This document shows positions 53,884 to 63,364 of a stretch of 64,000 bases of DNA, in pieces. The translations under genes were made by a program, and so were the position numbers. The number at the start of each line of letters is the position of its first letter. Positions within the stretch are counted from its first letter, which is position 1. The notes under the pieces are model-generated. The model saw only the letters and a list, made by a program, of their open reading frames with translations, did not search any database and had not been told where the DNA came from. This DNA is from Nomia melanderi (taxonomy: Eukaryota; Arthropoda; Insecta; Hymenoptera; Halictidae), in the NCBI RefSeq assembly GCF_051020985.1, contig NC_134999.1, positions 23,965,160 to 24,029,159 on the forward strand. The letters are read 5' to 3'.

Positions 53884-54103
53884 ACTTCGTTAAACATAAC
53901 GCCAGTGGATTATTGAGATCGCGCTGATTGAAACGAGTACAAACACGGTGGGAATCGGAGTAGTTTCACGATTTCATGGAAACGCGCCTTTAATTTCGAA
54001 AATTATATGAAATTCCTAAAACTACTCCGATTCCTACCGTGTTTGGACTCGTTTCAATCAGCAGAATCTCAAAAATCCATTGCCACTGCATTTGAGAAAG
54101 TAA
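53884..54103 (-). mobile_element. FB foldback element with matched arm change
   Basis: Left core GGAGTAGTTTC and right core AAACTACTCCG: both arms carry the GAGTAG variant, so the stem stays paired. Minus loop (GGAAACGCGCCTTTAATTTC). Confidence 0.9.
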
Positions 54104-54128
54104 GATCGCAATTAATCTTAACTAATCT

Positions 54129-54264
54129 TACCAATTCAATGTAATTATCGGAACTAAAGGCTTATTTCCATGAAATCGTGGGACTACTCCGATTCCTACC
54201 GTGTTTGGACTCATTTCAATCAGCAGAATCTCAAAAATCCACTGCCACTACATTTGAGAAAGTC
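54129..54264 (+). mobile_element. FB element, right half, inverted to its neighbour
   Basis: Begins in the loop (CCAATTCAATGTAATTATCG, CTAAAGGCTTATTTCCATG) and has the full right arm with the CTACTCCGATTCC variant. The left arm is missing. Confidence 0.8.
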
Positions 54265-54288
54265 AGATCGAAATTAATCTTAACTAAT

Positions 54289-54357
54289 CTCACGAATTCA
54301 ATGTAGTTATCGAAACTAAAGACTCGTTTCCATGAAATGGATGAAACTAGACCGATC
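54289..54357 (+). mobile_element. FB element, loop fragment
   Basis: CACGAATTCAATGTAGTTAT, CTAAAGACTCGTTTCCATG, then GAAACTAGACCGATC and an abrupt break into the next fragment. Confidence 0.7.
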
Positions 54358-54360
54358 TGG

Positions 54361-54486
54361 AATTTTTGTAATTAAAGGCGCGTTTCCATAAAATCGAAAA
54401 ACTAGTCCAATACCTGTCGTGTTTGGGCTTGTTTTAATCAGGAGAATCTCAGTGAATCGATAGTACGGCATTTGCGAAGGCAGGAT
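54361..54486 (+). mobile_element. FB element, loop and right arm
   Basis: AATTAAAGGCGCGTTTCCAT, AACTAGTCCAATACCTGTCG, then AATCTCAGTGAATCGATAGT and TACGGCATTTGCGAAGGCAG. The same end, inverted, is at 58858. Confidence 0.8.
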
Positions 54487-54604
54487 TGAAATTGAGTGTG
54501 AAATTTTCATGACTGTTTACCTTATGCTCACTGTAATCATTTCACACAAATGATTGAATTAGTCAAGCAACAAGAGATCAGCATGTACCTTCCTTCTTTT
54601 CCTG
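54487..54604 (+). repeat. composite repeat, copy with AAGCAACAAGAGATCAGCAT
   Basis: GAAATTGAGTGTGAAATTTT, TTACCTTATGCTCACTGTAA and CAAGAGATCAGCATGTACCT, then TTCTTTTCCTGTTAAC. It is repeated in reverse complement at 58734-58857, so 54361-54608 and 58734-58990 form one inverted pair. Confidence 0.8.
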
Positions 54605-54833
54605 TTAACACTATTCCTACCGCGAGCAGTCGAATGACTGTTTTTAAAATTTCGATTAGAATTTCCTATAGACAACGTAATTGAATCGCCTTTATACTTC
54701 ACGACTTTTCCTAAAATATATGTACAAAACATTCTTCAATATTCACTCCTTTTTTATTGTTTATTTTCTGAGAAAAATTTGTAGTCTCTCTTATCTACCA
54801 CGACCGGTCATTCGACCGGTCATTCGAAACTTA
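54605..54833. mobile_element. TTAACACTATTCCTACC-type TTAA element
   Basis: Left end TTAACACTATTCCTACCGCG then AGCAGTCGAATGACT. The right end is marked by ACCACGACCGGTCATTCGAC with a local duplication of CGACCGGTCATT, but without an intact TTAA. The first 140 bp match 34590-34730 and 59180-59290 (reverse). Confidence 0.6.
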
Positions 54834-55050
54834 GTATCACAAACATGAGAGTAAAGTATTGCCACGTTCGAAGTGTCGAATGTCGTGTCCAGGTGTCAAT
54901 GAACCACATAAATTTAACAGCGATTCTATAGTTAACGTGTTCTGCGCGATGAGTCACACCGAAAGTCGTCTACTGGTTCGCTTGGACGAAACTGAAGTAT
55001 CTTTAGCACCGCAACAGAAGCATTTGAACTGTGGTATCAGAAAATGTTGT
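54834..55050. other. single-copy sequence
   Basis: Mixed. A 67-codon frame (54859-55062) runs into the next element, with no motif. Confidence 0.35.
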
Positions 55051-55267
55051 TTAACCCCTTGACCTGTGAACTGTGAAGCAACAACTTTATCTCTAATAAT
55101 TACCGAAGCAAGAGAAAAACTTTATGTCTGCCCCACAATAGAATCATCGATAACGGAAGAATAATATCTAATTCTAATTCGAAGTAACAAAGTAATATTT
55201 GTGTTTGCTTTATTCTAATTGAAATCGTCACCACGAGTCTCACAGGTTATTCTGGATTAAGGGGTTA
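55051..55267. mobile_element. TTAACCCCTTG MITE, second copy
   Basis: Left TTAACCCCTTGACCTGTGA, right CTGGATTAAGGGGTTA with CACGAGTCTCACAGG inside. 217 bp, diverged from 51060-51299. Confidence 0.7.
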
Positions 55268-55386
55268 TTTTTGATTGATATTTTAGAGTTTCGTTTTCTA
55301 CGATTAGGATTTCATCCTTCGCGATAGTGAAGTTTACTTCGGTCATTTAGACTTTTATTCAATTTCCATTGCATTAATTTTTACGT

Positions 55387-55606
55387 CGCCTTCTCAAATG
55401 TAGTGGCAGTGGATTCCTGAGATCGTGCTGATTAAAATGAGTCCAAACACGGTGGGGATCGGACTAGTTTCATGAATTCGTATAATTTCCAAAACTAAAG
55501 GCTCGTTTCCATGAGATCCGAAAACTAATCCGATTCCCACCATGTTTGTACTCATTTTAATCAGCGCGATCTCAACAATCCACTGGCATTATGTTAAAGG
55601 AAGTAA
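55387..55606 (+). mobile_element. FB foldback element, full copy
   Basis: CGCCTTCTCAAATGTAGTGG start, GGATTCCTGAGATCGTGCTG, core arm, loop with CTAAAGGCTCGTTTCCATG, right arm with CCACCATGTTTGTACTC, end CTGGCATTATGTTAAAGGAA. Confidence 0.9.
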
Positions 55607-55690
55607 AATCGAAATTAATGAAACTGACATTTCCTCTATGGTGTATTTACATTTAACACGTGCTACACAGTTTCGATTTCCTTAATTTCA
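55607..55690. repeat. FB inter-unit linker, second type
   Basis: AATCGAAATTAATGAAACTG, ACATTTCCTCTATGG and TTTACATTTAACACGTGCTA. The same linker type follows FB copies at 28450, 28750 and 60800. Confidence 0.65.
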
Positions 55691-55757
55691 ATCTCACTTC
55701 CTCAAACGTAGTACTAGTGAGTTGTTCAGATCGTGCTGATTGTAATGAGTCCAAGTC
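55691..55757. mobile_element. FB element, left arm only
   Basis: CTCACTTCCTCAAACGTAGT, GTGAGTTGTTCAGATCGTGC, then TGTAATGAGTCCAAG, where it is cut. Confidence 0.75.
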
Positions 55758-56154
55758 ACGAGCGTTACCAATGTAACAACTAGATTGTAGATTTGAGTAA
55801 TTTATGGGGAATTTGGAAGTGAAAAATTGTACAGAATGCACACAATACAGAAACATTCATGAAACATCTAAAATTCAGTAGTTTTTACGACAATTGTTAG
55901 GAAAAACCATTCTACATTGTAATTCTGCTTTTCTAATTACGTTCTTGAACATTTGAATTAAAAGATCCGCAGTTTAGTTATTACTTTCGAGCCTGTTTCA
56001 TCCAGACGAATCGAAGTTCGTGCCAAGTTCTCCCAGGAGAAGAGAAAGTGGAGTGACGGTGCGCAGGAAAGGTCAGGCATTCGGTATTTCTCAGGCAACT
56101 CGGTATTTTTCTAGCTTCGAATACCCTTGTGAATTTTCTAGCTAAATATTGTAA
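55758..56154. other. single-copy sequence
   Basis: AT-rich with a more complex part at 55980-56110. A stretch near 55790-55880 (TTATGGGGAATTTGGAAGTG) resembles 60680-60760. No gene. Confidence 0.35.
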
Positions 56155-56665
56155 TTCTTCCTTCCAATAAATAATAAAATCAATAATATGTAATGATATA
56201 TAATATATAATATAATGAGTAATATAATTCTTAATAATTATTATTATCTATTGGAAGGAAGAATTATTATATACATATATTACTGTTATTATTATACATA
56301 TAATAATAATTATAATAATTGTTCCTTCCAATATATAATATAATCAGTAATATAATTCTTAATAATAATTATTATATATTGGAGGGAAGAATTATTATAA
56401 TTATTATTATATGTGTAATAATAATAGTTATATATCCATATAATAATTCTTCTAATTATATAATAATTATTATTGAGAATTATATTATATATTATATTAT
56501 ATATTGAAAGGAAGAATTATTATATAGATATATAACTATTATTATTATCCATACAGTTACTATTACAATTATTATTATATATTATTATAATAATATATGT
56601 AACTATTATCACGAATTATTATATATATAAATATTATTATTATACATATAGTAATAATTATAATA
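56155..56665. repeat. cruciform-prone AT array with GGAAGGAA inverted boxes
   Basis: TTCTTCCTTCCAATA (56155-56169) and TATTGGAAGGAAGAA (56249-56263) are exact complements around A/T sequence. A second such pair is TTCCTTCCAATATA (56322) and TATATTGGAGGGAA (near 56374-56387). A third right box is TATTGAAAGGAAGAA near 56502. Long TAATAATTATTATTA tracts lie between. Non-coding. Confidence 0.85.
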
Positions 56666-57013
56666 ATATTTCCATTGTTACTGTCTCCAGTAACTATGCC
56701 ATCTTGTTACGAATACTTCTATAGAACTCGTTAATTATTAACAAGCATATGGCACAACGCGTGCAGATCCTACAACAGACTTTTCATTACTAACCTAATC
56801 CACGTTATTATCCAATTCGTCGCGTGTTTGGACTGGTCTCCATCGGGTAAACCTACTCGATCGATTGATAATATTTCCGTAACATAATTCCAAAGAATCT
56901 CGAGCTTTTATAATATCACTCCCTCGTAACAAAGAGAAACTGAATTAGAATCAAACGATATTTCATTAAAAAATCAAGAATATATCTATCAAAACGATTT
57001 TCGAGTGCAAAGG
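56666..57013. other. single-copy sequence with an element end
   Basis: Ends with a right terminus of the TTAACCTTTGCACTCG type (CGAGTGCAAAGGTTAA, ending 57017). Otherwise no feature. Confidence 0.4.
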
Positions 57014-57357
57014 TTAAAGGGCAATAATCGATCAAGCCGTGAAGTACTATTCGGGAAAGTTGCAGGGATTAGAGATCGTGAATGCCGATTTCCCGTGTCG
57101 AAGCCCAATTCAGGGCACGATTCGTTAATTTTAAGGGGAGCGAGGTTCACGGGTGAAAGGTTAAAAGTCTGGGGAACGCCCCCGTCCGGCACGTTACCGT
57201 GTAAGCTTACACGGCGCAGCGCTGCGGGCCAATTACACTGATTCAAGTTCGAAGAAAGCGTCGAGGGCTCGCAATCGTCACGCTCTTCAATCTACGCGAG
57301 CAACGTTTCGCGAATAATCATCGGCGAGGATCTTTAATGTTTGTTCACGCTAGTAGT
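57014..57357. other. CpG-moderate single-copy block
   Basis: Antisense frames of 85 and 78 codons overlap here, no motif. A GTGTAAGCTTACAC palindrome is at about 57199-57212. Confidence 0.4.
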
Positions 57358-57406
57358 GCTCGGTTAAATTGCACGATTTCCGGTGGCAGTGGAATTTAAG
57401 CGAGCA
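57358..57406. repeat. TGCTCGGTTAAATT hairpin, second copy
   Basis: TGCTCGGTTAAATT followed by GGAATTTAAGCGAGCA: an inverted repeat with one mismatch, family of 9045-9092. Confidence 0.65.
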
Positions 57407-57500
57407 GAGAACAAAGGAGAGAGTGTGACAAATATACATATGCAACGAGGTAGTCAAATATATATATGCAACGAGGAAAATTTTAGTTGCAGGAATTGTC

Positions 57501-57727
57501 ACGTTAGCTTCTTAAATGTAGTGCCAGTGGATTCTTGATCGCGCCGATTAAAATCAGTCCAAACACGATGGGAATCGGACTAGATTTAGGAATTTAATGT
57601 CATTTTCGAAGCTAAAGGCTCGTTTCCATGAAACCGTGAAACAACTCCGATTCCCACCGTGTTTGGACTCGTTTCAATCAGCAGAATCTCGACATTCCAT
57701 CAGTACTACAATCCAGAAGATAACGTT
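57501..57727 (+). mobile_element. FB foldback element, full copy
   Basis: ACGTTAGCTTCTTAAATGTA start and CCAGAAGATAACGTTA end. The linker GAGGAAAATTTTAGTTGCAG precedes it. The right core has CAACTCCGATTCC while the left has GGACTAG, partly mismatched. Confidence 0.9.
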
Positions 57728-58602
57728 AAAATATTCACAACTAAATTTTCAATTCATTTTCTCTTTCAATTCTCAATTATAATTCTCAAACTCAAGGCAT
57801 CAAGCTCAACCAGTATAAAAATACTCTCCTCGCCATGAAATTCAACCGAGCAAGTTCCCGTACAATTTAAACGAGCACCGCTCGAACCCATCGCTCAGGC
57901 AATACGCGCGAGCGAATTAGCGGAGGACTAATAGCGGCGAAGTGAAAACGCGGATTGCCAGGGAAAAAGTCCCCCGGGGATTTATCTTTCTGTTAGCCGA
58001 TTATATTCCGACACGTTCATCAATCCCCGCGGAGCGGCGCTGGAGAGTCGTCTCGATTCCACAAAAGATCAATCATCGGGCAACGGTCGTAACGTTCGAC
58101 GGGTCAACACGGGGACCGCTCTGTAAACTAGTTAACGGCGAGCCGCGCCGGTCCGAATGATTTTGTTGGCTCGACAGAGTAAACGATACAACGGGCCGCA
58201 GGAAAATTGGTCGAGAAGCAGATATCGGAAACCGACGATCGCCCGCCGATTTGCGACCACTCTCGCGGCCGGCGTTCTTAGAAACCGCGCTCGCGGCGAA
58301 ATGGCTCGCAGCCCGGCGAAATCAAAGGGGATTTCTGCTCGCTCGTTCGACTCTGTTTCGGACAAGCTGTGCACGTTCGATGCTATGAGGAGAATTCATG
58401 GAAAATCTCGGTGGACTGTACATTTGTACTGCGAAAGCTTTTCAATGGAGATACTCGATATTTACTAATGAGCTAATGACGTTTTGAGATTGAGGAAGTA
58501 CACAGAATGACCACTTCCTAATTTCTTTTAGAATTATTGGAATAGCTTGGATACTTGTTTGAGAAATTATTAAGGAAACTGATTTGGTAATGACACTCCA
58601 CT
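57728..58602. other. single-copy sequence with a CpG-rich core
   Basis: CpG-dense from about 57880 to 58400. Frames of 72-103 codons on both strands without motifs. AT-rich edges. Candidate conserved non-coding island. Confidence 0.45.
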
Positions 58603-58648
<46 letters not shown>

Positions 58649-58733
58649 TATATAATATATATATAATATAATATATATATATATATATAATATTATATTA
58701 TATTATATATATGTATATATATATATATACGTG
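58603..58733. repeat. (AT)n microsatellite
   Basis: About 125 bp of nearly pure AT with a few breaks. It stops exactly where the composite repeat begins (CGTGTTAACAGGAAAAG). Confidence 0.95.
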
Positions 58734-58857
58734 TTAACAGGAAAAGAAGGAAGGTACATGCTGATCTCTTGTTGTTCGACTAATTCAATGATTTATGTGA
58801 AATGATTACAGTGAACATAAGGTAAAGAGTCATGAAAATTTCGCACTCAATTTCAAT
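58734..58857 (-). repeat. composite repeat, inverted copy
   Basis: Reverse complement of 54487-54608: TTAACAGGAAAAGAAGGAAG, GTACATGCTGATCTCTTG and GAAATGATTACAGTGAACAT. Confidence 0.85.
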
Positions 58858-59063
58858 CGTGCCTTCGCAAATGCCGTACTATTGATTTATTGAGATTCTC
58901 CCGATTAAAACGAGCCCAAACACGACATGTATCGGACTAGTTTTTCGATTTCATGGAAACGCGCCTTTGATTTCGAAAATTGCATTGCATTCGTGAAACT
59001 AGTCCGATTCCCACCGTGTTTGGGCTCATTTTAAACAGCGCGATCTCAGGAATTCATTAGCAC
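58858..59063 (-). mobile_element. FB foldback element joined to composite repeats on both sides
   Basis: CGTGCCTTCGCAAATGCCGT start, minus loop (GGAAACGCGCCTTTGATTTC), right arm canonical, end TCAGGAATTCATTAGCACAG. The left arm has CACGACATGTATCGG against the right CCCACCGTG, so the arms are of different types. Confidence 0.9.
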
Positions 59064-59325
59064 AGGGACAGGAAATGATTACAATGAGCATAAGGTAAAC
59101 AGTAATAAAATAATGACTAATTCAATCATATGTTCGCGACTTGGATTTCCAAATACAAAAAATTGAAAAATGTTTTGTACATATATTTTACGAAAAGTGA
59201 AGTATGAAGGCAATTCAATTACGTTGTTTATAGGAAATTCTAATCGAAATTTTAACAGTCATTCGACTGCTCGCGGTAGGAATACTATTATTCAATCATT
59301 TGTTCGCGACTTGGTTTTAGATTTT
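59063..59325 (+). repeat. composite dispersed repeat next to FB, copy 2
   Basis: GGGACAGGAAATGATTACAA, GAGCATAAGGTAAACAGTAA, TGTTCGCGACTTGGATTTCC, ATAGGAAATTCTAATCGAAA and TCATTCGACTGCTCGCGGTA, then a local duplication of TTCAATCATTTGTTCGCGAC. Reverse complement of 34555-34857. Confidence 0.85.
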
Positions 59326-59655
59326 TCCAGGAGATAAGGAGATAATGGAAACGAGAATAATTAGGAGAGAGAAGTTTCGATTTATGAATCGACTGGCTTT
59401 GGCTGCCACCGCCATCTTGTCGCTTGGGACTCGAGCGGTCAGCACTAGAACTACCGTACAAAATGACTAGTTTCGATTTGTTTGTTTAGCAATTCTTGAT
59501 ATTTTCAAAGCATCGAATATTCGAAATGATTTTGAAAACAAATAGTTCCACTTGAGTACTACAATGAATGTCTGAAGTTGAAAATAATCTATTGTTACAA
59601 TTTTTATAGGAATTGCATATTAATCGTATTAAATACTCGGTCATTCGACTGCTCG
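59318..59655 (+). repeat. dispersed repeat containing CCGCCATCTTGTCGC, copy 2
   Basis: TTTTCCAGGAGATAAGGAGA, GGAGAGAGAAGTTTCGATTT, CCGCCATCTTGTCGCTTGGG and TAATCTATTGTTACAATTTT. Aligns with 8098-8480 over its whole length with small indels. Confidence 0.85.
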
Positions 59656-60214
59656 CTTCCAACTAAATTCCACAGTTAACCAATGAAAATCTTAATAATT
59701 GTTCACCTAACAATAACGCAAGAGACTAACACTAAAATCCTCATTGCCTAATATCATCATCACAGTATCTCCTCGATTCCCCATAATTCTCAAACCAACG
59801 CACACACGCTTCGAAAAACTAACGCTCATCGGCACGTCCGATAAAATCAACATTTGCTAATAAAAATCGCGGTCCTTCGAATGATTTATTATATCGCCGC
59901 GAATTAATTGGCGATTAAATGACCGCCGAATCGCCACTGAATCGTACAGACGCGTTTCGATCGGCGGTAATTTCAAAAGGAAATTTAATTAAAAAGCCCG
60001 GCCGGAAATGTGTGCTTTTTCTAGATAAAAGTGAGGTTAACACTCTGCCGGACGCTCAGTGGTGAATTAAATGTAGAACGGACGGCGCCGATTCGAAATA
60101 AAAATTTCCGAGGAGATTTATATAATCCATTAATCGCGAGTCGGTAGTCTAAACAATAAACAATGTTTAGAACAAATTGTCAATTTAAAATATATTACAT
60201 AATATGATACCTAC
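59656..60214. other. single-copy sequence
   Basis: Mixed, with CpG-rich parts at 59880-60110. No frame over 60 codons. No gene. Confidence 0.4.
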
Positions 60215-60300
60215 CAAGCCGAAGGAGTCAACCTTCGCACGTTTTATAAATAATAATTACAATTATTATAATTAATAATTACATTACACAAACTTTAACT
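60215..60300 (+). repeat. fragment of the 47070-type array unit
   Basis: CAAGCCGAAGGAGTCAACCT, TCGCACGTTTTATAA and a TACACAAACTTTAA stretch, preceded by AATATATTACATAATATGAT as at 47035-47060. One unit with its flank. Confidence 0.7.
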
Positions 60301-60838
60301 GTTTGTATCTCATTGGGAAAGCCATGATGATTTATTTAGTAAGGAATCGAGACTTTTACGAACAGGTGTAGACGTTCATTTTAAAGTGATTATTGGTTCG
60401 TTGAAGTTAGCAGATACTACGTGTATAATTCAAACTACAGTCGAGGAAGGACGCATCTGATAGTTGAACGAGGAAATATTACAAGCGAGTTATTCGGGTG
60501 TCCTGTTTCGAATGCCTCACCCTGTACATCACTGTCCCAGTGAAAGCGTTAGAACAGAGCGAAACGTCGAGTTGCGTAAGGGAAGCGCGCCGTGCATTTT
60601 CCACGCTTCCCGTGCCCGCTTTCTATCATAGGAACGTCGGATAGTCCGTTCCGTTGTTACTATACTGCGGATTTTAATAATTTATAGGAAATTCGGGAGT
60701 GCAGGATTGCAGAGAATGCGTACGACACGAAGACATGCATGAAACGTATAAACTTTGAGCACTATGTTTGAGGAAGTAAGATCGAAATTAATGGAACTGA
60801 TGTTATTAATGTTATTGATATTATGAATTTCAATTTTA
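60301..60838. other. single-copy sequence ending in FB-linker DNA
   Basis: A mixed block at 60480-60650. From about 60765 (TTTGAGGAAGTAAGATCGAA) it is an FB outer end plus linker without core arms. No gene. Confidence 0.4.
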
Positions 60839-61075
60839 TTTCTTCGAACGTGGTGTCAGTGGATTCCTGAGATCGTGCTGATTAAAATGAGTCCAAACAC
60901 GGTGGGAACGGAGTAGTTTTACGAATTGAACGCAATTTTCGAAACTAAAGGCTCGTTTCCATGAATCGTGAAACTAGACCGATTTACGTCGTGTTTGGAC
61001 TCACTTTAACCGGGAGCATCTCAAAATCCCGTCGTTACATTTACTAAATACCGTCGGTACTACATTTGAGAAAGT
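60839..61075 (+). mobile_element. FB element with two different arm types
   Basis: Left core CAAACACGGTGGGAACGG (standard type), right core CGATTTACGTCGTGTTTGG (GACGTAAA type). Loop CTAAAGGCTCGTTTCCATG. A local duplication of TACATTT(A/G)(C/A)... occurs near the end (61040-61070). Confidence 0.9.
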
Positions 61076-61140
61076 AATGCTAAAAATATCTCAATTAAAA
61101 TTTTCTTTATTGCATATGTTTAATTAACAATTTCCGTAAT

Positions 61141-61362
61141 TTATCTTCTCAGTCGTAGTACCAACGCATTGTTGACATTCTTCTAATTAAAATGAATCCA
61201 AACACGACGTAAATCGGCCTACTTTCATCCATTTCATAGAAACAAGCCTTTAGTTTCGTTGATTACATTAACCTAGTAAACCTAGTCTGATGTACGTCGT
61301 GTTTGGACTCATTTTAATCAGCAGATTTTCACCATTCCATCGGTCCTACATTTAACAAAGTA
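61141..61362 (-). mobile_element. FB element, both arms of the GACGTA type
   Basis: Left core CAAACACGACGTAAATCGG and right core GATGTACGTCGTGTTTGG match each other while both differ from the usual GGTGGG/CCCACC. Minus loop (GAAACAAGCCTTTAGTTTCG). The ends are more diverged. Confidence 0.9.
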
Positions 61363-61600
61363 AAACCAAAATAATTCCGCTCGAAATTCCCTTCATTGCA
61401 CGTTTACATTTGACACGTGCATTCCTTGCACTTTTACCCTCGATTTTCATCAAAGTATCTATCTGGCTTCCACTGTATCAATTCCCTGCCTTCGTCAGAC
61501 TATACTATCGAGTCAATTCCACAAGCAAATCGCTTCCTCTTCTACTCGGTTAACTCGGAAACTGTAAAATTTAACCGAACCTAGCTTTAGAATTTCGTTT
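61363..61600. other. single-copy sequence with the third TTAAATT hairpin relative
   Basis: CTACTCGGTTAACTCGG and AAATTTAACCGAACC near 61549-61585 are a decayed form of the 9045 hairpin, preceded by TCAATTCCACAAGCAAATCG as near 9016-9030. No gene. Confidence 0.45.
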
Positions 61601-62500
61601 CGTTCGTCTTAATGGCCGAGCAGGTCGCAGTCTCGGATTTTCCGAAGGGTCGGCCAGAACACGTGCATAACGGCCCTTCCAGGCGAGAGTCGGCCCGAAG
61701 GAAATCTCCGCGTCCCATCGGAACTTCGAGAAACCCTGTACTCGTATTCTGCCCTCTCCCCGCTCGAAAAGGGGCGGTTAGAGGGCGTTAACTGGTATTT
61801 TGTAGCAAAAGCAAAGACGCTCTGATCGGAGTGAACCAAAGTGTCGCATAGTACATTTCAACACTTCGCACTAGTCAGTGGCACAGTCAACTCGCCACGA
61901 TCCAGTGGAGCAGTCAACTTCCCGCCACTCAGCGCGATAGTTGACAACACGTTCCTTAATATAAATTCTGAGGCGACTCAACTCGATTGACTCGATTGTT
62001 TCAGTAAGTAACAGCTGCAGTTCGACTCGAGTCTCCAGATAGCTCGTGAAGATTGCATTATTGGTTATTTCGATTATTCGCCGGGCAATTCGAAGTTCCA
62101 CGGATATACTTAGAGCGCCAGCATTGCTGCTGGCATCACCAAAAATTCGAGCGATAAACTCGAAGGAATAACTCCCAGCCGTAAACTCGATCTTTACGAG
62201 CGCACTAAAACTTTTAATATCGAGGGGAACATTTAGAGTCCGCCTGTTGTTTCCCTTGGGCATTTGTCGCTTGTCGGAAAGGCTCGGTAAATCTTCGTTC
62301 CCACGCTCTCGGTGCCGGGAATCACGCTCGTTCAATTTCCACCGTCAAACTTCGCGTTTCTGAGTTCGGCGTTCGACTCTTTATTGTACAAGGTGAACAC
62401 TCGATGGAGTATTCGATGCTTTCGTCTTCGGAACTCTGACGGATATCAGTTTCATGCGCGTTATGTCGGCTTTCGCGGTTTCGTCGAGTTTTCCGTGGTT
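61601..62500. other. CpG-rich island
   Basis: CpG-dense 900 bp block with a 154-codon minus frame (61871-62335), a 76-codon minus frame and an 82-codon plus frame. The 154-codon product has mixed composition and no motif, signal or domain I recognise. It is the least artefact-like of the long frames in GC-rich DNA and is noted as doubtful. Confidence 0.4.
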
Positions 62501-62559
62501 TGTTGGGGTTTTAAGGGAATGAATAATATTTTGTGCTATTGTTTGTTTGTCGGTAAATA

Positions 62560-62845
62560 GTATTTGATTTGATTTTCCTCAGATTTAGTGGAATAAATAA
62601 TATTTCATACTTCTGTCGATTTTAATGGAATATTCGATATTTCTAGGTGTTTGCTTATTTTTATGGAATAAATGATATTTAGAATTATCGTCAGCTTGTC
62701 AATCTTCATGAAATAAATATTATTTATCTGGTATTTCCCGATATCTGTCAGTTTCGGTGGAGTAAACAATATTCGATACTTTCGTCGATTTTAATGGAAT
62801 CAATGTTTTCGGAGATATTCGACTGTATTTATAATTTCCACCCTG
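62560..62845 (+). repeat. degenerate tandem repeat around TGGAATAAATAATATTT
   Basis: That motif or a close variant occurs at about 62590, 62665, 62708 and 62758, with CTTTCGTCGATTTTAATGGA-like stretches between. Spacing is irregular (45-75 bp). Confidence 0.6.
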
Positions 62846-63134
62846 TATAAACTACCAACATTTTCCATAAGCAACACAAACAACAAGCAACGAGACTAAA
62901 ATCGTCTTCCGATATTCACACGTTCATCGTACAAAATGTTTCTATCGACTCCCAAATTTCACAATCTGCTGAGTTGACCGACTAAAAACCAGCTCTCGCG
63001 TGCGAACCGTTAAAACACAGACAAAAATGGAATTTTATCAGCTGCACAAAGTAATGCCCTGCATGCTAGCGTTAAAGGATTGCTGCATTAACGTGTTCGA
63101 TCAAGATAGCCCGGCTCGGTTCATGACAATGGCC
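62846..63134. other. single-copy sequence
   Basis: A 64-codon frame (63000-63194) begins here and ends in the duplicated segment. No motif. No gene. Confidence 0.35.
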
Positions 63135-63320
63135 GCTTATTATTCATATAACTCGGCCCGTGGCGTTATACAATGTACTCTGCTCGGACTCTGACTTGTA
63201 CTAATCGTAATAATTGTGTTCCTGCGTATCGTAAGCGAGCAACTCTGACAGTTCATTTTTCTGGAGTCCAGGTTACCTATAATAAATGTGTTCGAAACGT
63301 TCGGTATTAATCACTTAGCA
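63135..63320 (+). repeat. direct repeat flanking an FB element, left copy
   Basis: About 185 bp (CTTATTATTCATATAA, ACTAATCGTAATAATTGTGT, TCCTGCGTATCGTAAGCGAG, TTTTTCTGGAGTCCAGGTTA, GTTCGAAAC) repeated at 63573-63754 with about 90 percent identity by eye. Confidence 0.9.
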
Positions 63321-63364
63321 TCATTGCATGATTTCTGATTGTGTGATGATTTGTGTCATTATTG

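Noticed and set aside
61981..62015. TTTCAGTAAGTA as a second recursive splice site
   Set aside because: The acceptor AG and donor GTAAGT overlap (CAGTAAGT) instead of being fused as AG followed by GT, so it does not meet the motif.
61871..62335. 154-codon frame on - with fairly ordinary composition
   Set aside because: No recognisable family or start context. It lies in a CpG island. A protein search would settle it.
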